A DNA stretch of 64,000 nt from Corydoras sp. C115 (taxonomy: Eukaryota > Chordata > Actinopteri > Siluriformes > Callichthyidae), in NCBI GenBank assembly GCA_019802505.1, contig JAFMOC010000002.1, positions 4,324,501 through 4,388,500 of the forward strand, written 5' to 3'. A program made the position numbers and the translations under genes. Shown in pieces: positions 1 to 9,800 of the stretch. The first letter of the stretch is position 1, and every line of letters starts with the position of its first letter. The notes under the pieces are model-generated. The model was not told where the DNA came from. It did not search any database and saw only the letters and a list, made by a program, of their open reading frames with translations.

Positions 1-132
1 GTAAATAAGTAATGTTTTGTCAATTCTACAAGTTACCCCTTTTACATTTCAGAGAACTCACTCAGTAACTGTGGCTACAAACATAGAAAACATCAAATTC
101 AATATGTAATAGGTACATTGTAATAACAGCAT

Positions 133-170
<38 letters not shown>

Positions 171-562
171 TATATATTACATAATTCAAATTCAGTCACT
201 AGGCAAATACCAAGCCAGGTTTGGGGTTGGTTTTTGCACTGCTAAATACTGCTAAATGACAAAATGTAATTGCAATGTAATGGCTATTCAACGTTTAGTA
301 AAGTTTGTCTCACAAGAGAGGTAAAAAATGTATTGTTAGCTATTGGAGTAACTTATCAAAACAGACAGGAATAAAAATCAGTGGCTACATCAGTAAGAAT
401 TATTTTGGAGTTAGCCTATGTGCCTCTGACATCCCCCAATATTATGTGAGGGACTTTGACACCTAGAAGCTTGGCAGTGAAAATTAGCACAAATTCAGCC
501 AAGAAAATGAATATACTCATACATATTTACAGTAAATAACATTTTTACAGCCTACACATTAC
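1..562. other. mtbp intron sequence, left edge
   Basis: I see no exon, gene or named repeat here apart from a run of 30 T at 135-164. It is probably the intron after coding exon 7 of mtbp; the next exon would lie to the left of the window. Confidence 0.6.
135..164. repeat. poly(T) run, 30 bp
   Basis: An uninterrupted homopolymer of T. It could be the poly(A) tail of an old minus-strand retrotransposed copy, but no recognisable element is attached to it. Confidence 0.8.
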
Positions 563-677
563 CTTTCTCTCTCTTATCAGCAGGCCTCCCCTCCATAGCT
601 CCCCAACATCAATGCAGCTCTCGAGATGAGACAGAGGATGAACTTGACCAGAAAGGTATGATGCTGTCTTCTGCCAT
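563..677 (-). CDS. mtbp: mtbp coding exon 7 (last in window)
   Basis: 115 nt, acceptor TTCTTAG, donor GTAATG. It encodes WQKTASYLSGQVHPLSHLES and then CIDVGELWRGGLLIRERK. The human counterpart has QKIAEYLSANVVSLEDL and SKELWRGKI. It ends in phase 0. No further mtbp exon was recognised between 1 and 562. Confidence 0.88.
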
Positions 678-3600
678 CTAAGAACAAACAAACAAAAGAC
701 AAAGAAAGCTTTATTTCGGGGTTTTTATAGTGACAGCAGGGTACATGTTCAGGGTAGGTGCTAGACCTTCTGTTATGAATCAGTTGCTTGTACACACAAT
801 GGATAATTTGTTAGTAACAAGGAATCACTTTGTTTTTACACTCACTGTTCTTTTTATAATATCCATTTACTATATAGATAAACGGGCGGCACAGTGGCTT
901 AGTAGTTAGCACGTGGTTCTTCGGTTTCTACCCACAGTCCAAAAACATGGATAAAGGTCAACTGAATTCTCCAAATTACCCCATATAGAGTGTGTTTGTG
1001 TGAGTGAGTGTGTGCCCAGTGATAGATTGGCGCCCGAAACATTATCCCCTAGTAGAGGATAAAGCGGAAGATAATGGAGGGATGGATATATAGATAAACT
1101 TTGAGGACATTGATGTATTAAGTTTTTACTGTCTTGTACTGCTGAAGTTCGTATGCAACGATGCTTAGCTGGGGCTGGACCCAAGGTTTCCCAGCAAAAC
1201 ATCACATTGGACAATCACAATGTGTACATATAAATAGAGGATTCTGGTTGGTAAAGTAAAAGCATACCATTCTTGGGTGTGTTATCAAAGTATGCTAGTA
1301 CATGCTAAGAAAAATCATTACCCTGCTGTATGCTCTGTTAATACAGTCAATTTTGATGAGTGCCAGGCCTGCATGTGCTTTAGGGAACCAATCATCGGCA
1401 GAAAATCTTTCACAGTCACCTGATCCTCACAAAGTAAAATCACATCCAATAGACATCTACCTGTAACGAACAAAACAAAAGCAGAGAATACACATACTAT
1501 GATCCAGCCATTAATCTAATCTGCTATCTATCCATCCATCGCTATAGGACAGCATTTATCAAAGGTATTTCAAACATTCTTGGTGATAAGATTTATAAAT
1601 TACTTTTTTCTTTGGCAAAAAACAGAAGTAAAACAGAAATTAATTTAATCCGGAGAACTGCTTTAGTCAGCCAAGCATTCATCCAGCCTGCTGCCAAATA
1701 TACAGTACAAAAGGCATAATCTGAAAAACGAAAATGATAATAACACATTCATTAAATTTTACCTGGAGGAGGAAGTTTATCTGCTAAATGGTGCAGGCCC
1801 TCAGCTGCCTCCACAAACAGCCTATAAACAATGAACCCACCAAAAGCTTAAAACAGGCCAAAGAGAATACATCAATCTAAAGTCCTTCATCTGACTGATA
1901 TGATTAACTGTAATAAGATATAATCCAGTACACTCACTCTACATGTGAAGAAATGTCATGTGGCTGGATCTGATCTTGCTGATGCTGTAGAAAACCAACA
2001 CATTTTTTCACAGCTGACTGCTCCGGCTCCTCACCGTCGAGATGTGTGCACACTTTCTCCCACTCTGAACTGCAAAACTGCCAGATAGCTACATGTTTAT
2101 TTATTTACATAGCAGATATGCAATATCTAATGTATGCCACCTGTTACTGTGCATAATGTATCAGAACCACAGCACCTTCATTGTAATAAGTGCTTTTATA
2201 AAACCCGGTATTACAGCCCCACAAACTGGCTGATAACAGTATGAACAAGGTGTTCTGGTGAGATGTCCTCACTGAGTGTAAATTACAAAACAAAAAATAA
2301 TGTGCAAATAGTTTTCTATACTATTATTTTTTTATTTGAGTTTTAACACCATAAAGGACATTGTCATTTAATGGCATTTTCTGGTTTTATATTTCATTCT
2401 TATTATTTTATTGCTAGGTAAGTTAGAACTGTTCTTGTGTTGTCTTGTGTAAATATTTCTTTCATTGTTTTTTGGCATTTACGTATTTACAGCATCCTAG
2501 CTTGATGTGTTTAACTATAATAGGTGTATGGCAGGTTTCAAAGATGGTGGAGTTTCTCCTTTAACTAGGTGCTGGTGGGTTATCCTAGTATAGTATGTCC
2601 AATTCAACATTGTGTATAAACGGTTTGGTCTAGTCTTCGTCCTTGGTGAACCTTTGGTTTATCTTTAATGAATGGGTGTATTTTGTGAAGTTTGTTATTG
2701 GCTTGGGCATACCCATTCGGATTCCCATTTTCTTTTGATGTAAGAATGTACCATTGGTTTTAGCTCTGTTGCTGGAATATTGACATTTGTCGCTTTTTGG
2801 TTTATTTTTCCTCAGGTTAGTTGGTCAGCTTTTTCCATTTCCTTGTATTCCACTGTGTCCCACAAAGTCCAACAAAGTTTTATTTCAAATTTCAGCTTTG
2901 GCTAATTGATAGCTTGTTGATTATCCTTTGTATGTTACTTCTTGTTGGGTGATTCCTTCTGTTGTTCTACATATTTTAATGCCATAAGGATGTTGCAAGT
3001 TGAGTTGTCTTTCATTATCGTGCCTTTGTTTATATACAGCGCCAGCTGTGACCTGGTCTGTGGTTTTGGATCGGCCTATGTAGAAGGCCTGTGTATGGAT
3101 ATTCTTCACAAACTTTAAGGAAGTTGTTGATGTATATTTGGGTATGTATTTACTTTCCTCTTGTCTATAATATGATGTTAGGTCTCCAAGATTCCAATGG
3201 AGGTATCATACTGTGAGGGTTCTGGGCTACAGTGCTTGGGCTTAGTTTAATATCGTCTATGTAAAGTTTAATTTGAATACCAAATGGTTGAATTTTTTTC
3301 TGTCCCACAGGTTTTTTAATGGGATTCAGGTCTGGAGAAAGCGCAGGCCTTTCCATTTGAGGTATACCAGTCTCCAACCGACAGCCAGCCGTTCCATGAT
3401 CATGTGACCTCGATGAGCAGGAGCACTGTCATCCATGAAGATGAAATCAGGCCTGTGTTGACCATGTAGGGGCACAATCACTGGATTAATGATGTTATTC
3501 AGGTATGGGCTTGTCAATGTACCATTCACAAAGTGTAGGGCAGTTCTGTACCGACTGGACACAACTGCACACACTATAACACCGTCACCACCAAAAGCTC

Positions 3601-4152
3601 ATCTGGTCACAACATTGGCTGATGCATAGCGCTCTCCTTGACGTCTCCAACATCGTTGATGGCCATCATTTCTGCTCGACGTGAATCGACTTTCATCAAA
3701 AAACAGCACTGAGAACCACTGGTCCCTAGTCCAGCGTAAATGACGCCTGTGTCTGGTGGCGTGGTCAGATACCCTCTCAGGTCGTCTAGCACGAAAACCA
3801 CGCTGATGTAAATGGTTTCGAATGTCTGACACTAGGGTGCCTCTCACCTCCCTTAAACATGCCTGGAGTTGAGTGGCATTCATCATTCGGTTTCTCAGGG
3901 CATTGTTCACAATGTAGTAGTCATCAGCATGGGATGTGGCCAAAGGACGTCCATTTCTACGCCTTTCTGTGAGTCTTCCAGTCTCTCTGTATCTCTGTTG
4001 CAACCTGCTGATGACACTCTAAGCTTAGTGGCAACTTCCATCTGAGAACATCCTGTTTGAAGCGTCACAATGGCAAGGTACTGTTGATTCATTGGTAGGT
4101 GTTGTCTTGGCCTCATGATGTCAAAATGTGAACAGCCTTGTGTGTGTGTGTG

Positions 4153-4186
<34 letters not shown>

Positions 4187-4192
4187 TGTATG

Positions 4193-4268
<76 letters not shown>

Positions 4269-5166
4269 TTGCACCATGTTCTATATATAGTATGTAGTGT
4301 ACATTCTCATTTGCCACTTTGCACTTCATGTTGGATACAAAACGATAATTATTGCCTTGTACTTGTAATCTAATTAGTGTCATCGCAGTGTTCTGCTCTG
4401 GCAGTGCTGGCTCATTATGTTGTGAATGAAAGAAAGCGAAATCTAATTTAAAATGATTGTTTTGGTCTTGATTTTAAACTGCAGTTAGAGAAACCAAGTC
4501 ACTTTAGGATGGTTGTGTAAATGTGGCTTAAGAGTTATATGTTTACTGCCTGATAATAATAATAATTTGATGACCATTCCAAATTCTTAGCTTAGATCCT
4601 CTTACCATAGAAAAGCAATCTGGATTCAAACTGTCTCAAAAAGTGTAATCAAGCTCCCTACTGGGAACTGAAACACGAGTTAATCACTACACTGAAAAGG
4701 CATAATCGCAACTTCCAGAAATACAGTTTTGCTTATATGAAAAAAGTAAGCTTAACTAGGTAGTTACCTGTGCCAGACCTTGAGTAGCTTGAATAGCAAA
4801 GTACCACTTCTGGAATGTAGGAGATCCACTTAGAGAGCAAGCTGTGATGTGATATGAGACAAGAATATGTACATAAATCAAGCTATAAATAACAGACAGA
4901 AATTAAATGGGCAAAAAGACACAAGGTAAACATTTCAAGTCAGAAGAAAGTATTTACCAGGGAAAGGTGAAATTGGTGATGTATAGTTACTTCTGGCAGT
5001 CTCTTTCAATTGGTCATGCACCTTTCTGATAGCCTCTAGACCTAAAACATGACCAGATTTTTAGTATGTGTGCTAAGTAAAGAGCAAACAAACATCCACA
5101 CAAATAGCTAAAATACTTAAAGGAAATAAAGCTATAAACATGCTGTGAGACGAGTTAACCACCACT

Positions 5167-5245
<79 letters not shown>

Positions 5246-6319
5246 TAAAACATTTTGCTTTTTTTCTTTGACTAGATGTATGAGCAGGTTCTTAATGTAT
5301 ATACAATTACTGGTCACTTTATTAAATACACCTCCTTATATTGTTATGCCACTTACTGAAATTGTACAAACTGTAGTTCTATAATAAAAGGCTATAGTCT
5401 ATCTGTCTCTCTACATACTTCATTAATTAGAACCTCAAATGCAAGTTTTTTGGATATGTGTTTTACTGCGATGAATGGATCAAAGACAGGAGAGTGACTG
5501 AGGTTTTTACAAATTCTACACATTTGCTGTGCCATGTTTTAGACACAGCTTCCTTATTGATGTAGCTTGTGGATATAAACTCAATCTGTGATTGTGATTA
5601 GAGTATTGCCTAAAGGACGCCAGTGGCTGGGCAGATTTGGTTGATAGACTAATCTCAGTCCAGTGCTGAGAATCATTCCCTATCCAAATATGATCCAATG
5701 CAGTGGTAAAGGGAGTAATATAAACAGTTCTTTGAAGTACATTGGCTTTAAACATTTGAAATATTATTATTTTTTAACGCGTTTGTTGACACCCAATCCT
5801 CTGCCCATCTTGGTTTATGAACGATTTACCTGTTGACATCACATCATTATACATTTTTTATTATCTACTACCTAAATTACCGGTCTCAAGTTTTGTTGTA
5901 ATGTGTTGCTGACATAACATGCATGAATGGGTGTTTATTTACATACATAGTTGACCACACATTGTGTCCTGTCCCAACCTTTTCTGATTTGTGGTTCTAA
6001 TATTCACTTACAAACGCCATTCACACTAATATTTCAAGCCATCTGTATAACTGCTGAATGACCTACACTTTCGACGTAGACTAACGACGCAAGTATAGAT
6101 ATTTATAATACGATTGTGTATTACGAAGACTATTCATACAGTTTAAGGTTGACGTGACAATTCCGTTACAACAATTATCTTTTTATCTTTCAAACTTTTT
6201 TATGTGGAGTCGAACCTACGCATATAAAGTGTGTAATTACAATTCTTGTTTGACTTATTACCGTTAAACGTGTTCTTTTCCTCCAGGTTTATAAACACAA
6301 ACAATACATATCTGTCCAT
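563..6319 (-). CDS. mtbp: mtbp, MDM2-binding protein, N-terminal part (7 coding exons; continues past left edge)
   Basis: MTBP binds MDM2 and, with TICRR/Treslin, is needed for firing of replication origins in the nucleus. Coding exons in transcript order are 6319-6262, 5041-4958, 4841-4768, 2077-1938, 1821-1763, 1460-1322 and 677-563. They total 669 nt, or 223 codons, and every intron phase fits. The conceptual protein starts MDRYVLFVF, compared with MDRYLLLVTW in human MTBP. It also carries ACSLSGSPTFQKWYFAIQA, FCSSEWEKV, EAAEGLHHLADKLPPPG, DFLPMIGSLKHM and DVGELWRGG, each close to the human protein as I remember it. The human protein is about 900 residues, so roughly a quarter is present here; the last exon ends in phase 0 and the rest lies left of position 1. 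The next gene, mrpl13, starts 463 bp away on the other strand. A Tc1 relic and microsatellites occupy its introns. Identity rests on remembered family sequence, not on a search. Confidence 0.9.
884..1089 (+). mobile_element. tRNA-derived SINE copy, internally deleted (mtbp intron)
   Basis: It starts GGGCGGCACAGTGGCTTAGT and ends AAAGCGGAAGATAATGGAGG, the two ends of the SINE family that recurs through this window. The B-box portion and first middle segment are missing: the A-box head jumps straight to the GTTCTTCGGTTTC part. Confidence 0.8.
1322..1460 (-). CDS. mtbp: mtbp coding exon 6
   Basis: 139 nt, acceptor GTTACAG, donor GTAATG. It encodes RCLLDVILLCEDQVTV, then KDFLPMIGSLKHMQAWHSSK, then LTVLTEHTAG. 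Human MTBP has LKDYLPTVGALKHLREWYSA at the same place. Confidence 0.9.
1763..1821 (-). CDS. mtbp: mtbp coding exon 5
   Basis: 59 nt, acceptor TTATAG, donor GTAAAA. It encodes LFVEAAEGLHHLADKLPPP plus the first base of Gly. The human counterpart is LYEEAAENLHQLSDKLPAPG. Confidence 0.88.
1938..2077 (-). CDS. mtbp: mtbp coding exon 4
   Basis: 140 nt, acceptor CTGGCAG, donor GTGAGT. It starts FCSSEWEKVCTHLDGEEP and ends in phase 2 (GA), completed to Glu by the first G of exon 5. FCSSEW matches human FCSSDW. The remainder of the exon is weakly conserved, as expected for this region. Confidence 0.85.
3160..4130 (-). pseudogene. decayed Tc1-like transposase
   Basis: Read on the minus strand from about 4120, the frames give MRPRQHLPMNQQYLAIVTLQ, then, after a frameshift, a segment with RETGRLTERRRNGRPLATS and a catalytic-type block RWTRDQWFSVLFFDESRF. 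An in-frame TGA at 3601-3599 is followed in the same frame by FIFMDDSAPAHRGH (second Asp motif). After a further frameshift comes RPALSPDLNPIK, where the DDE-motif glutamate is replaced by Lys. It is therefore a Tc1-like copy with at least two frameshifts and a stop. No clear terminal inverted repeats were found. Confidence 0.8.
4137..4268. repeat. compound microsatellite (TG)n(TATG)n(TA)n(CA)n
   Basis: Roughly 130 bp of TG, then TATG tetramers, then TA, then CA dinucleotides. The long Tyr-rich or Cys-rich open frames over it on both strands are artefacts of the repeat. Confidence 0.95.
4768..4841 (-). CDS. mtbp: mtbp coding exon 3
   Basis: 74 nt, acceptor ATCACAG, donor GTAACT. It encodes CSLSGSPTFQKWYFAIQA followed by TQGLAQ. 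The human counterpart contains KKWFFAVQAIYGFYQ. It ends in phase 0. Confidence 0.88.
4958..5041 (-). CDS. mtbp: mtbp coding exon 2
   Basis: 84 nt between a TTTTAG acceptor and a GTAAAT donor. It encodes LEAIRKVHDQLKETARSN and then YTSPISPFP, aligning with the human segment that ends STFPACS. It ends with a single G that is completed to Ala by CT in exon 3. Confidence 0.85.
5168..5238. repeat. (AT)n microsatellite in mtbp intron 1
   Basis: About 70 bp of uninterrupted AT dinucleotide, just after mtbp coding exon 2 on the genomic map. Confidence 0.95.
5308..5425. mobile_element. fragment of dispersed non-autonomous family (ACTTTATTAGGTACACC type)
   Basis: TACTGGTCACTTTATTAAAT and ACACCTCC resemble the terminal sequence CACTGGCCACTTTATTAGGT shared by several repeats in this window. 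It also has ACTGTAGTTCTATAATAAAA, the reverse of the TTGTAGAACTACAAAGTG core. It is degenerate. Confidence 0.5.
5426..6261. other. mtbp intron 1 remainder, nothing recognised
   Basis: No exon or named repeat was recognised. A 79-codon open frame on the minus strand at 5516-5755 has no family resemblance and no splice support, so it is not called. Confidence 0.5.
6262..6319 (-). CDS. mtbp: mtbp coding exon 1
   Basis: This 58-nt coding exon holds the start codon at 6319-6317 and 19 codons plus one base. The peptide begins MDRYVLFVFINLEEK. It ends at AACG before a GTAATA donor. The leftover G joins GT of the next exon to give Gly, so the phase supports the call. No ORF track would show so short an exon; it was found by searching for the conserved MDRY start. 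Confidence 0.85.
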
Positions 6320-6782
6320 GACCGAACCAAATACAACACTGTTAGAATCAGCGGGCTCAACACAAACTCATTTAACCGCCTTTTTAAAAAGACCGCTGAC
6401 AAATCCTGTCATGTTCCCTATAAAAGTGCACTACAGCAACCTTTAAAATGGTGCCTATGCGCGTTGTGCCCTAGTAGACTCTATGTTGCGTTGTGAACAA
6501 TTGTAGATACAGCCACACAACGAAGCGTGTGTTTCTTTAAAATAGTGTCGGGTAAAAATAAAGAAAAAACCCACAACATGTACTATTATCATTGATGCCC
6601 ATTACAGAGTAAAATCTGAAATTTATAGAAAGCGTGCGTTAAAATTTGTTTTAACTTAAAAATAAGAATAATTCGGGATTCTGTTGGGATCAGGAACCAT
6701 ATCACTGTGGTGTTCAGGAAGGAAAAAGCTGAGGGAGCACACAGCTCGGGGTCATGTGTGTTAGTTAATGTAGCTGGTTGAC
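6320..6782. promoter_or_regulatory. intergenic bidirectional promoter region, mtbp / mrpl13
   Basis: Only 463 bp separate the two divergent start codons, so the two 5' UTRs and any shared promoter must lie here or the transcripts overlap. Visible candidate sites are CCCTATAAAAG at about 6418-6428 (TATA-like, plus strand), AAAATGGTGCC at 6446-6456 (loosely YY1-like) and TATGCGCGTTG at about 6456-6466 (loosely NRF-1-like). NRF-1 and YY1 sites are common in promoters of mitochondrial ribosomal protein genes. The region is AT-rich and shows no obvious CpG island. Transcription starts cannot be placed from sequence alone. Confidence 0.6.
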
Positions 6783-6809
6783 ATGTCTAATTTCTCCAGA
6801 TCGGCACAG
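6783..6809 (+). CDS. mrpl13: mrpl13 exon 1 (coding part)
   Basis: The start codon and eight more codons, MSNFSRSAQ, followed by a GTATAA donor. Human MRPL13 begins MSSFSRAPQQWATFAR. An upstream ATG was not preferred because this start gives the family length and sequence. Confidence 0.92.
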
Positions 6810-9800
6810 GTATAAATACATTTATGTATCTCTGAGTGATTTTTAAAAAAGCTAAATCATCAGTCGAGAAGTCGCGCGCATTCCGTTTAAAATATAATTG
6901 TAAATAACATTCTAGAGCTAGTTAATTACTCAACTCAGTATTTAGCTTTTTCTCTGATTTTACAATACAAAATTGTTACATATCAGCTTTACAGTAGATT
7001 AAGGCGTGCAAAAGTAGTAAATAAATAAAAACCCGTATTCGTTTTTACTCATTAATAGATGTGTACAAGTATTATTACAAGGATTACTAGAACAAGGGTA
7101 CAAGTATAAAAATGAGAATCAGATGTTTACTGATTAAAGTTCTGTTATACACTGTTTAAGTGGTTGTAGATAAATAAAATAGCTAAGACAAAAAAAAAAG
7201 TTATATGATTGGATTAGAATTAGTTAACTTAGTTACGATATAAAATCGGCATTGGTGGTAGATATTATATGAAAAAAACATCTATTTAAATGTTACTATT
7301 TAACATAGTAACACCCTGCTGATAATTATTCAATAAGAAAATAATACATGACCAAGAAATGTTTAAGTATACTAATGTATATGTACAGACAAGTTAGTAA
7401 AGTGTTGGATAATAAATTATGGAAATGTGAAGTCCTTATAATCAATAGATGATATTACCAAACACACACACACATACACACACTGTATAAGTGTGTCAAA
7501 AATCATGATAAACAAAGCAAGGTTATGGATTTGTATAGGACACAAACACACAAAAAAAGTAAACTAAATGACACAGGCCTGGACAGAAAAGATGGTACCC
7601 TTGACTTAATATTTTGTTGCACAACCTGTTGAGGCAATCACTGCAATCAAATGATTCTTGTAACTGTCAATGAGACTTCTGCACCTCTCAGTGGGAATTT
7701 TGGCCCACTCCTCATCAGCAAACTGCTTCAGTTGTCTCAGGTTTCAAGCATGCCTTTTTCCAGACGGCATGGTTCAACGCCTTTCAAAGATGCTCAATAG
7801 TATTGTGACCATTGTGGATTTTTCTTTCATTAACCGAGGGGTACCAACAATTTTGTCCACCTGTGTATATACAGAGATTTTTGGCTGGTTACTAATGTTC
7901 CAGTTTTTTCCACCTGAAAGCTCAGTGGTGCTGAGGTTAGGAAGTGAACAAATCTTAAAATAGCAGGCAATTGTTGTAAATGTATTTTTATGCTTTAGTA
8001 TTGTAAATTAGAAGGGATGTCAGCATGCATTTAGTCACAATGTTTATTCAGATTAACCTATTAATTGAACATCTAATTAGGGGTGTTATCCTTCTGCTTT
8101 TTCAAGTCAAATTTGAACTCTTTGTCTTCTTCACAGCAATGGGCGACGTTCGCCAGATCCTGGTTCTTAATAGATGCTCGAATGCAGCCACCAGGAAAGA
8201 TAGCCACGATGTGCTCAGTGCGGCTTCAGGGGAAGCATAAACCCATCTACCATGCTATGAGTGAGTCCACAGTTTACTATAGAGTGTGTCTTGTGTATGC
8301 TTCCAGAAACTGCTTTGAACATCTAGAAATGTGTGTGTCAGGTAGACTGGAGATTTCTCTTGAATATAGGTGTGTGTGTGTCTAACTTGTGATGGACTGG
8401 CCATGGTTTCTATATTTCAACTTTTCTTAGCTCAATGACTTTGATCAGAATAAGTTTATAAGTTTACTTATACTTTTTACTTATACTACTTAAACTTATA
8501 ATAAGTTTCAGAATAAGCTTAGAATACTATAAATATGTCGTTTTTCTATATCTGGGCTGCAGGGCATAATATGGGATATGGTTTTGTATGACAAATAAAG
8601 AAACTGTAGCTTTCGGTGGAAACCAAAGTAAGAAATTGGGTGAACATGCAAACTACACATAAAATAGATTTCACTTGCTCTGACCGGAAATTATGACCCT
8701 TTTGATGTTATATAATTGCACTAACCATTAAGTCATTGTGCCACCAAATTATTTTTAGTTGTAGTGTAGTGTTATAATTGTTTGCCTCGGTATAGTGGCA
8801 CAGTGATTGGTGCTTTTACCTCACAGCAGGAAGAGTTTGATTACCATGTGGGGTGGCTATGTATGTGCTTCCAGTGCTAACATGTTGCCTCCAGCAACTA
8901 TGACTTCTTGCTACAATTCAAAAATGCTGGTAGGCGAATTGAAGATTCTAAATCGTTGTTTTTAGGCGCTTTTCTTTTCCACCTATTGTTTGAAACCATT
9001 GACATTGAGACTGCTCATAGATTTAAACCCATTTGTGCCTGTTTACATATTTATAATGTGTTTATAGAGTGATGTTTTTGTTTTAAACCGAGGGATTAAA
9101 TTGTCTTGCAATTTATGCAATGTCCACTGGGTGGCAGTAGAGACCAGTTTTTCATCCCTTGTTCACGCTGAAGGGAAACCATGCAAGACTCGGATTTTGT
9201 GTCTGCTTTGTTTATGTAATATCATTCATTTATTATCTTTGGCTTTATCCTCTACTAGGGATGCGGGGGGGGGGGGGGCGGGGGGGTCCCCCCTCGCCCA
9301 TCCAGGGGAGAATGTTACTGGTGCTGGACAGAGTGTCAGGACAGAGTGTCAGGACAGGGTGCCAATCTATTGCTGGGCACACACTCACTCACACACACAC
9401 TATCAAAATCGGAAAAAACAGAGGAAACCCACATGGACACAGGGAGAACATGGAAAATCCACCCAGATTGGGATTTGAACCTGAAACCACAGCACTGAGA
9501 GGCGAACATGTTATGAAGAGAAATCTGGAGAAATGTTGCATTGGTAGTGTTGTCTATTAGTTAAGGGAATCATTTAGTCAGTAAAGTCTATTTATCCAAC
9601 TTAAATGTGAATTAAGACTTTATCCTTTTTAGATAGCCAGCTTCTTTATAACAACTGTGTGTGACAGTGGAGCAGAGTATCATGCTTTGGCCTCAGCAAG
9701 TAGTTCCTGCAGCAGGCTGGAGTCTTTCATTGTAGTGTGCATGTCCTCCCTGTGTCTGCATGTCCTCCCTGTGTCTGCATTGGTTTTCTCCAACATGCAG

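Larger units (their letters stand above)
2078..4767. other. mtbp intron 3: no exon; Tc1 relic and microsatellite
   Basis: This 2.7-kb intron holds no mtbp exon that I can find. From 2281 to about 3150 I recognise nothing. A decayed Tc1-like transposase fills about 3150-4130, and a compound microsatellite follows at 4137-4268. Confidence 0.6.

Noticed and set aside
4115..4383. Open frames rich in Tyr/Ile/Cys/Val over the TATG/TG repeat
   Set aside because: They are translations of a microsatellite and have no splice or family support.
5516..5755. 79-codon minus-strand open frame in mtbp intron 1
   Set aside because: I considered an extra mtbp exon or a transposon fragment, but it aligns with neither and the mtbp phases are complete without it.
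9101..9560. Two 120-130-codon open frames
   Set aside because: They read through a minus-strand SINE and have no independent support.
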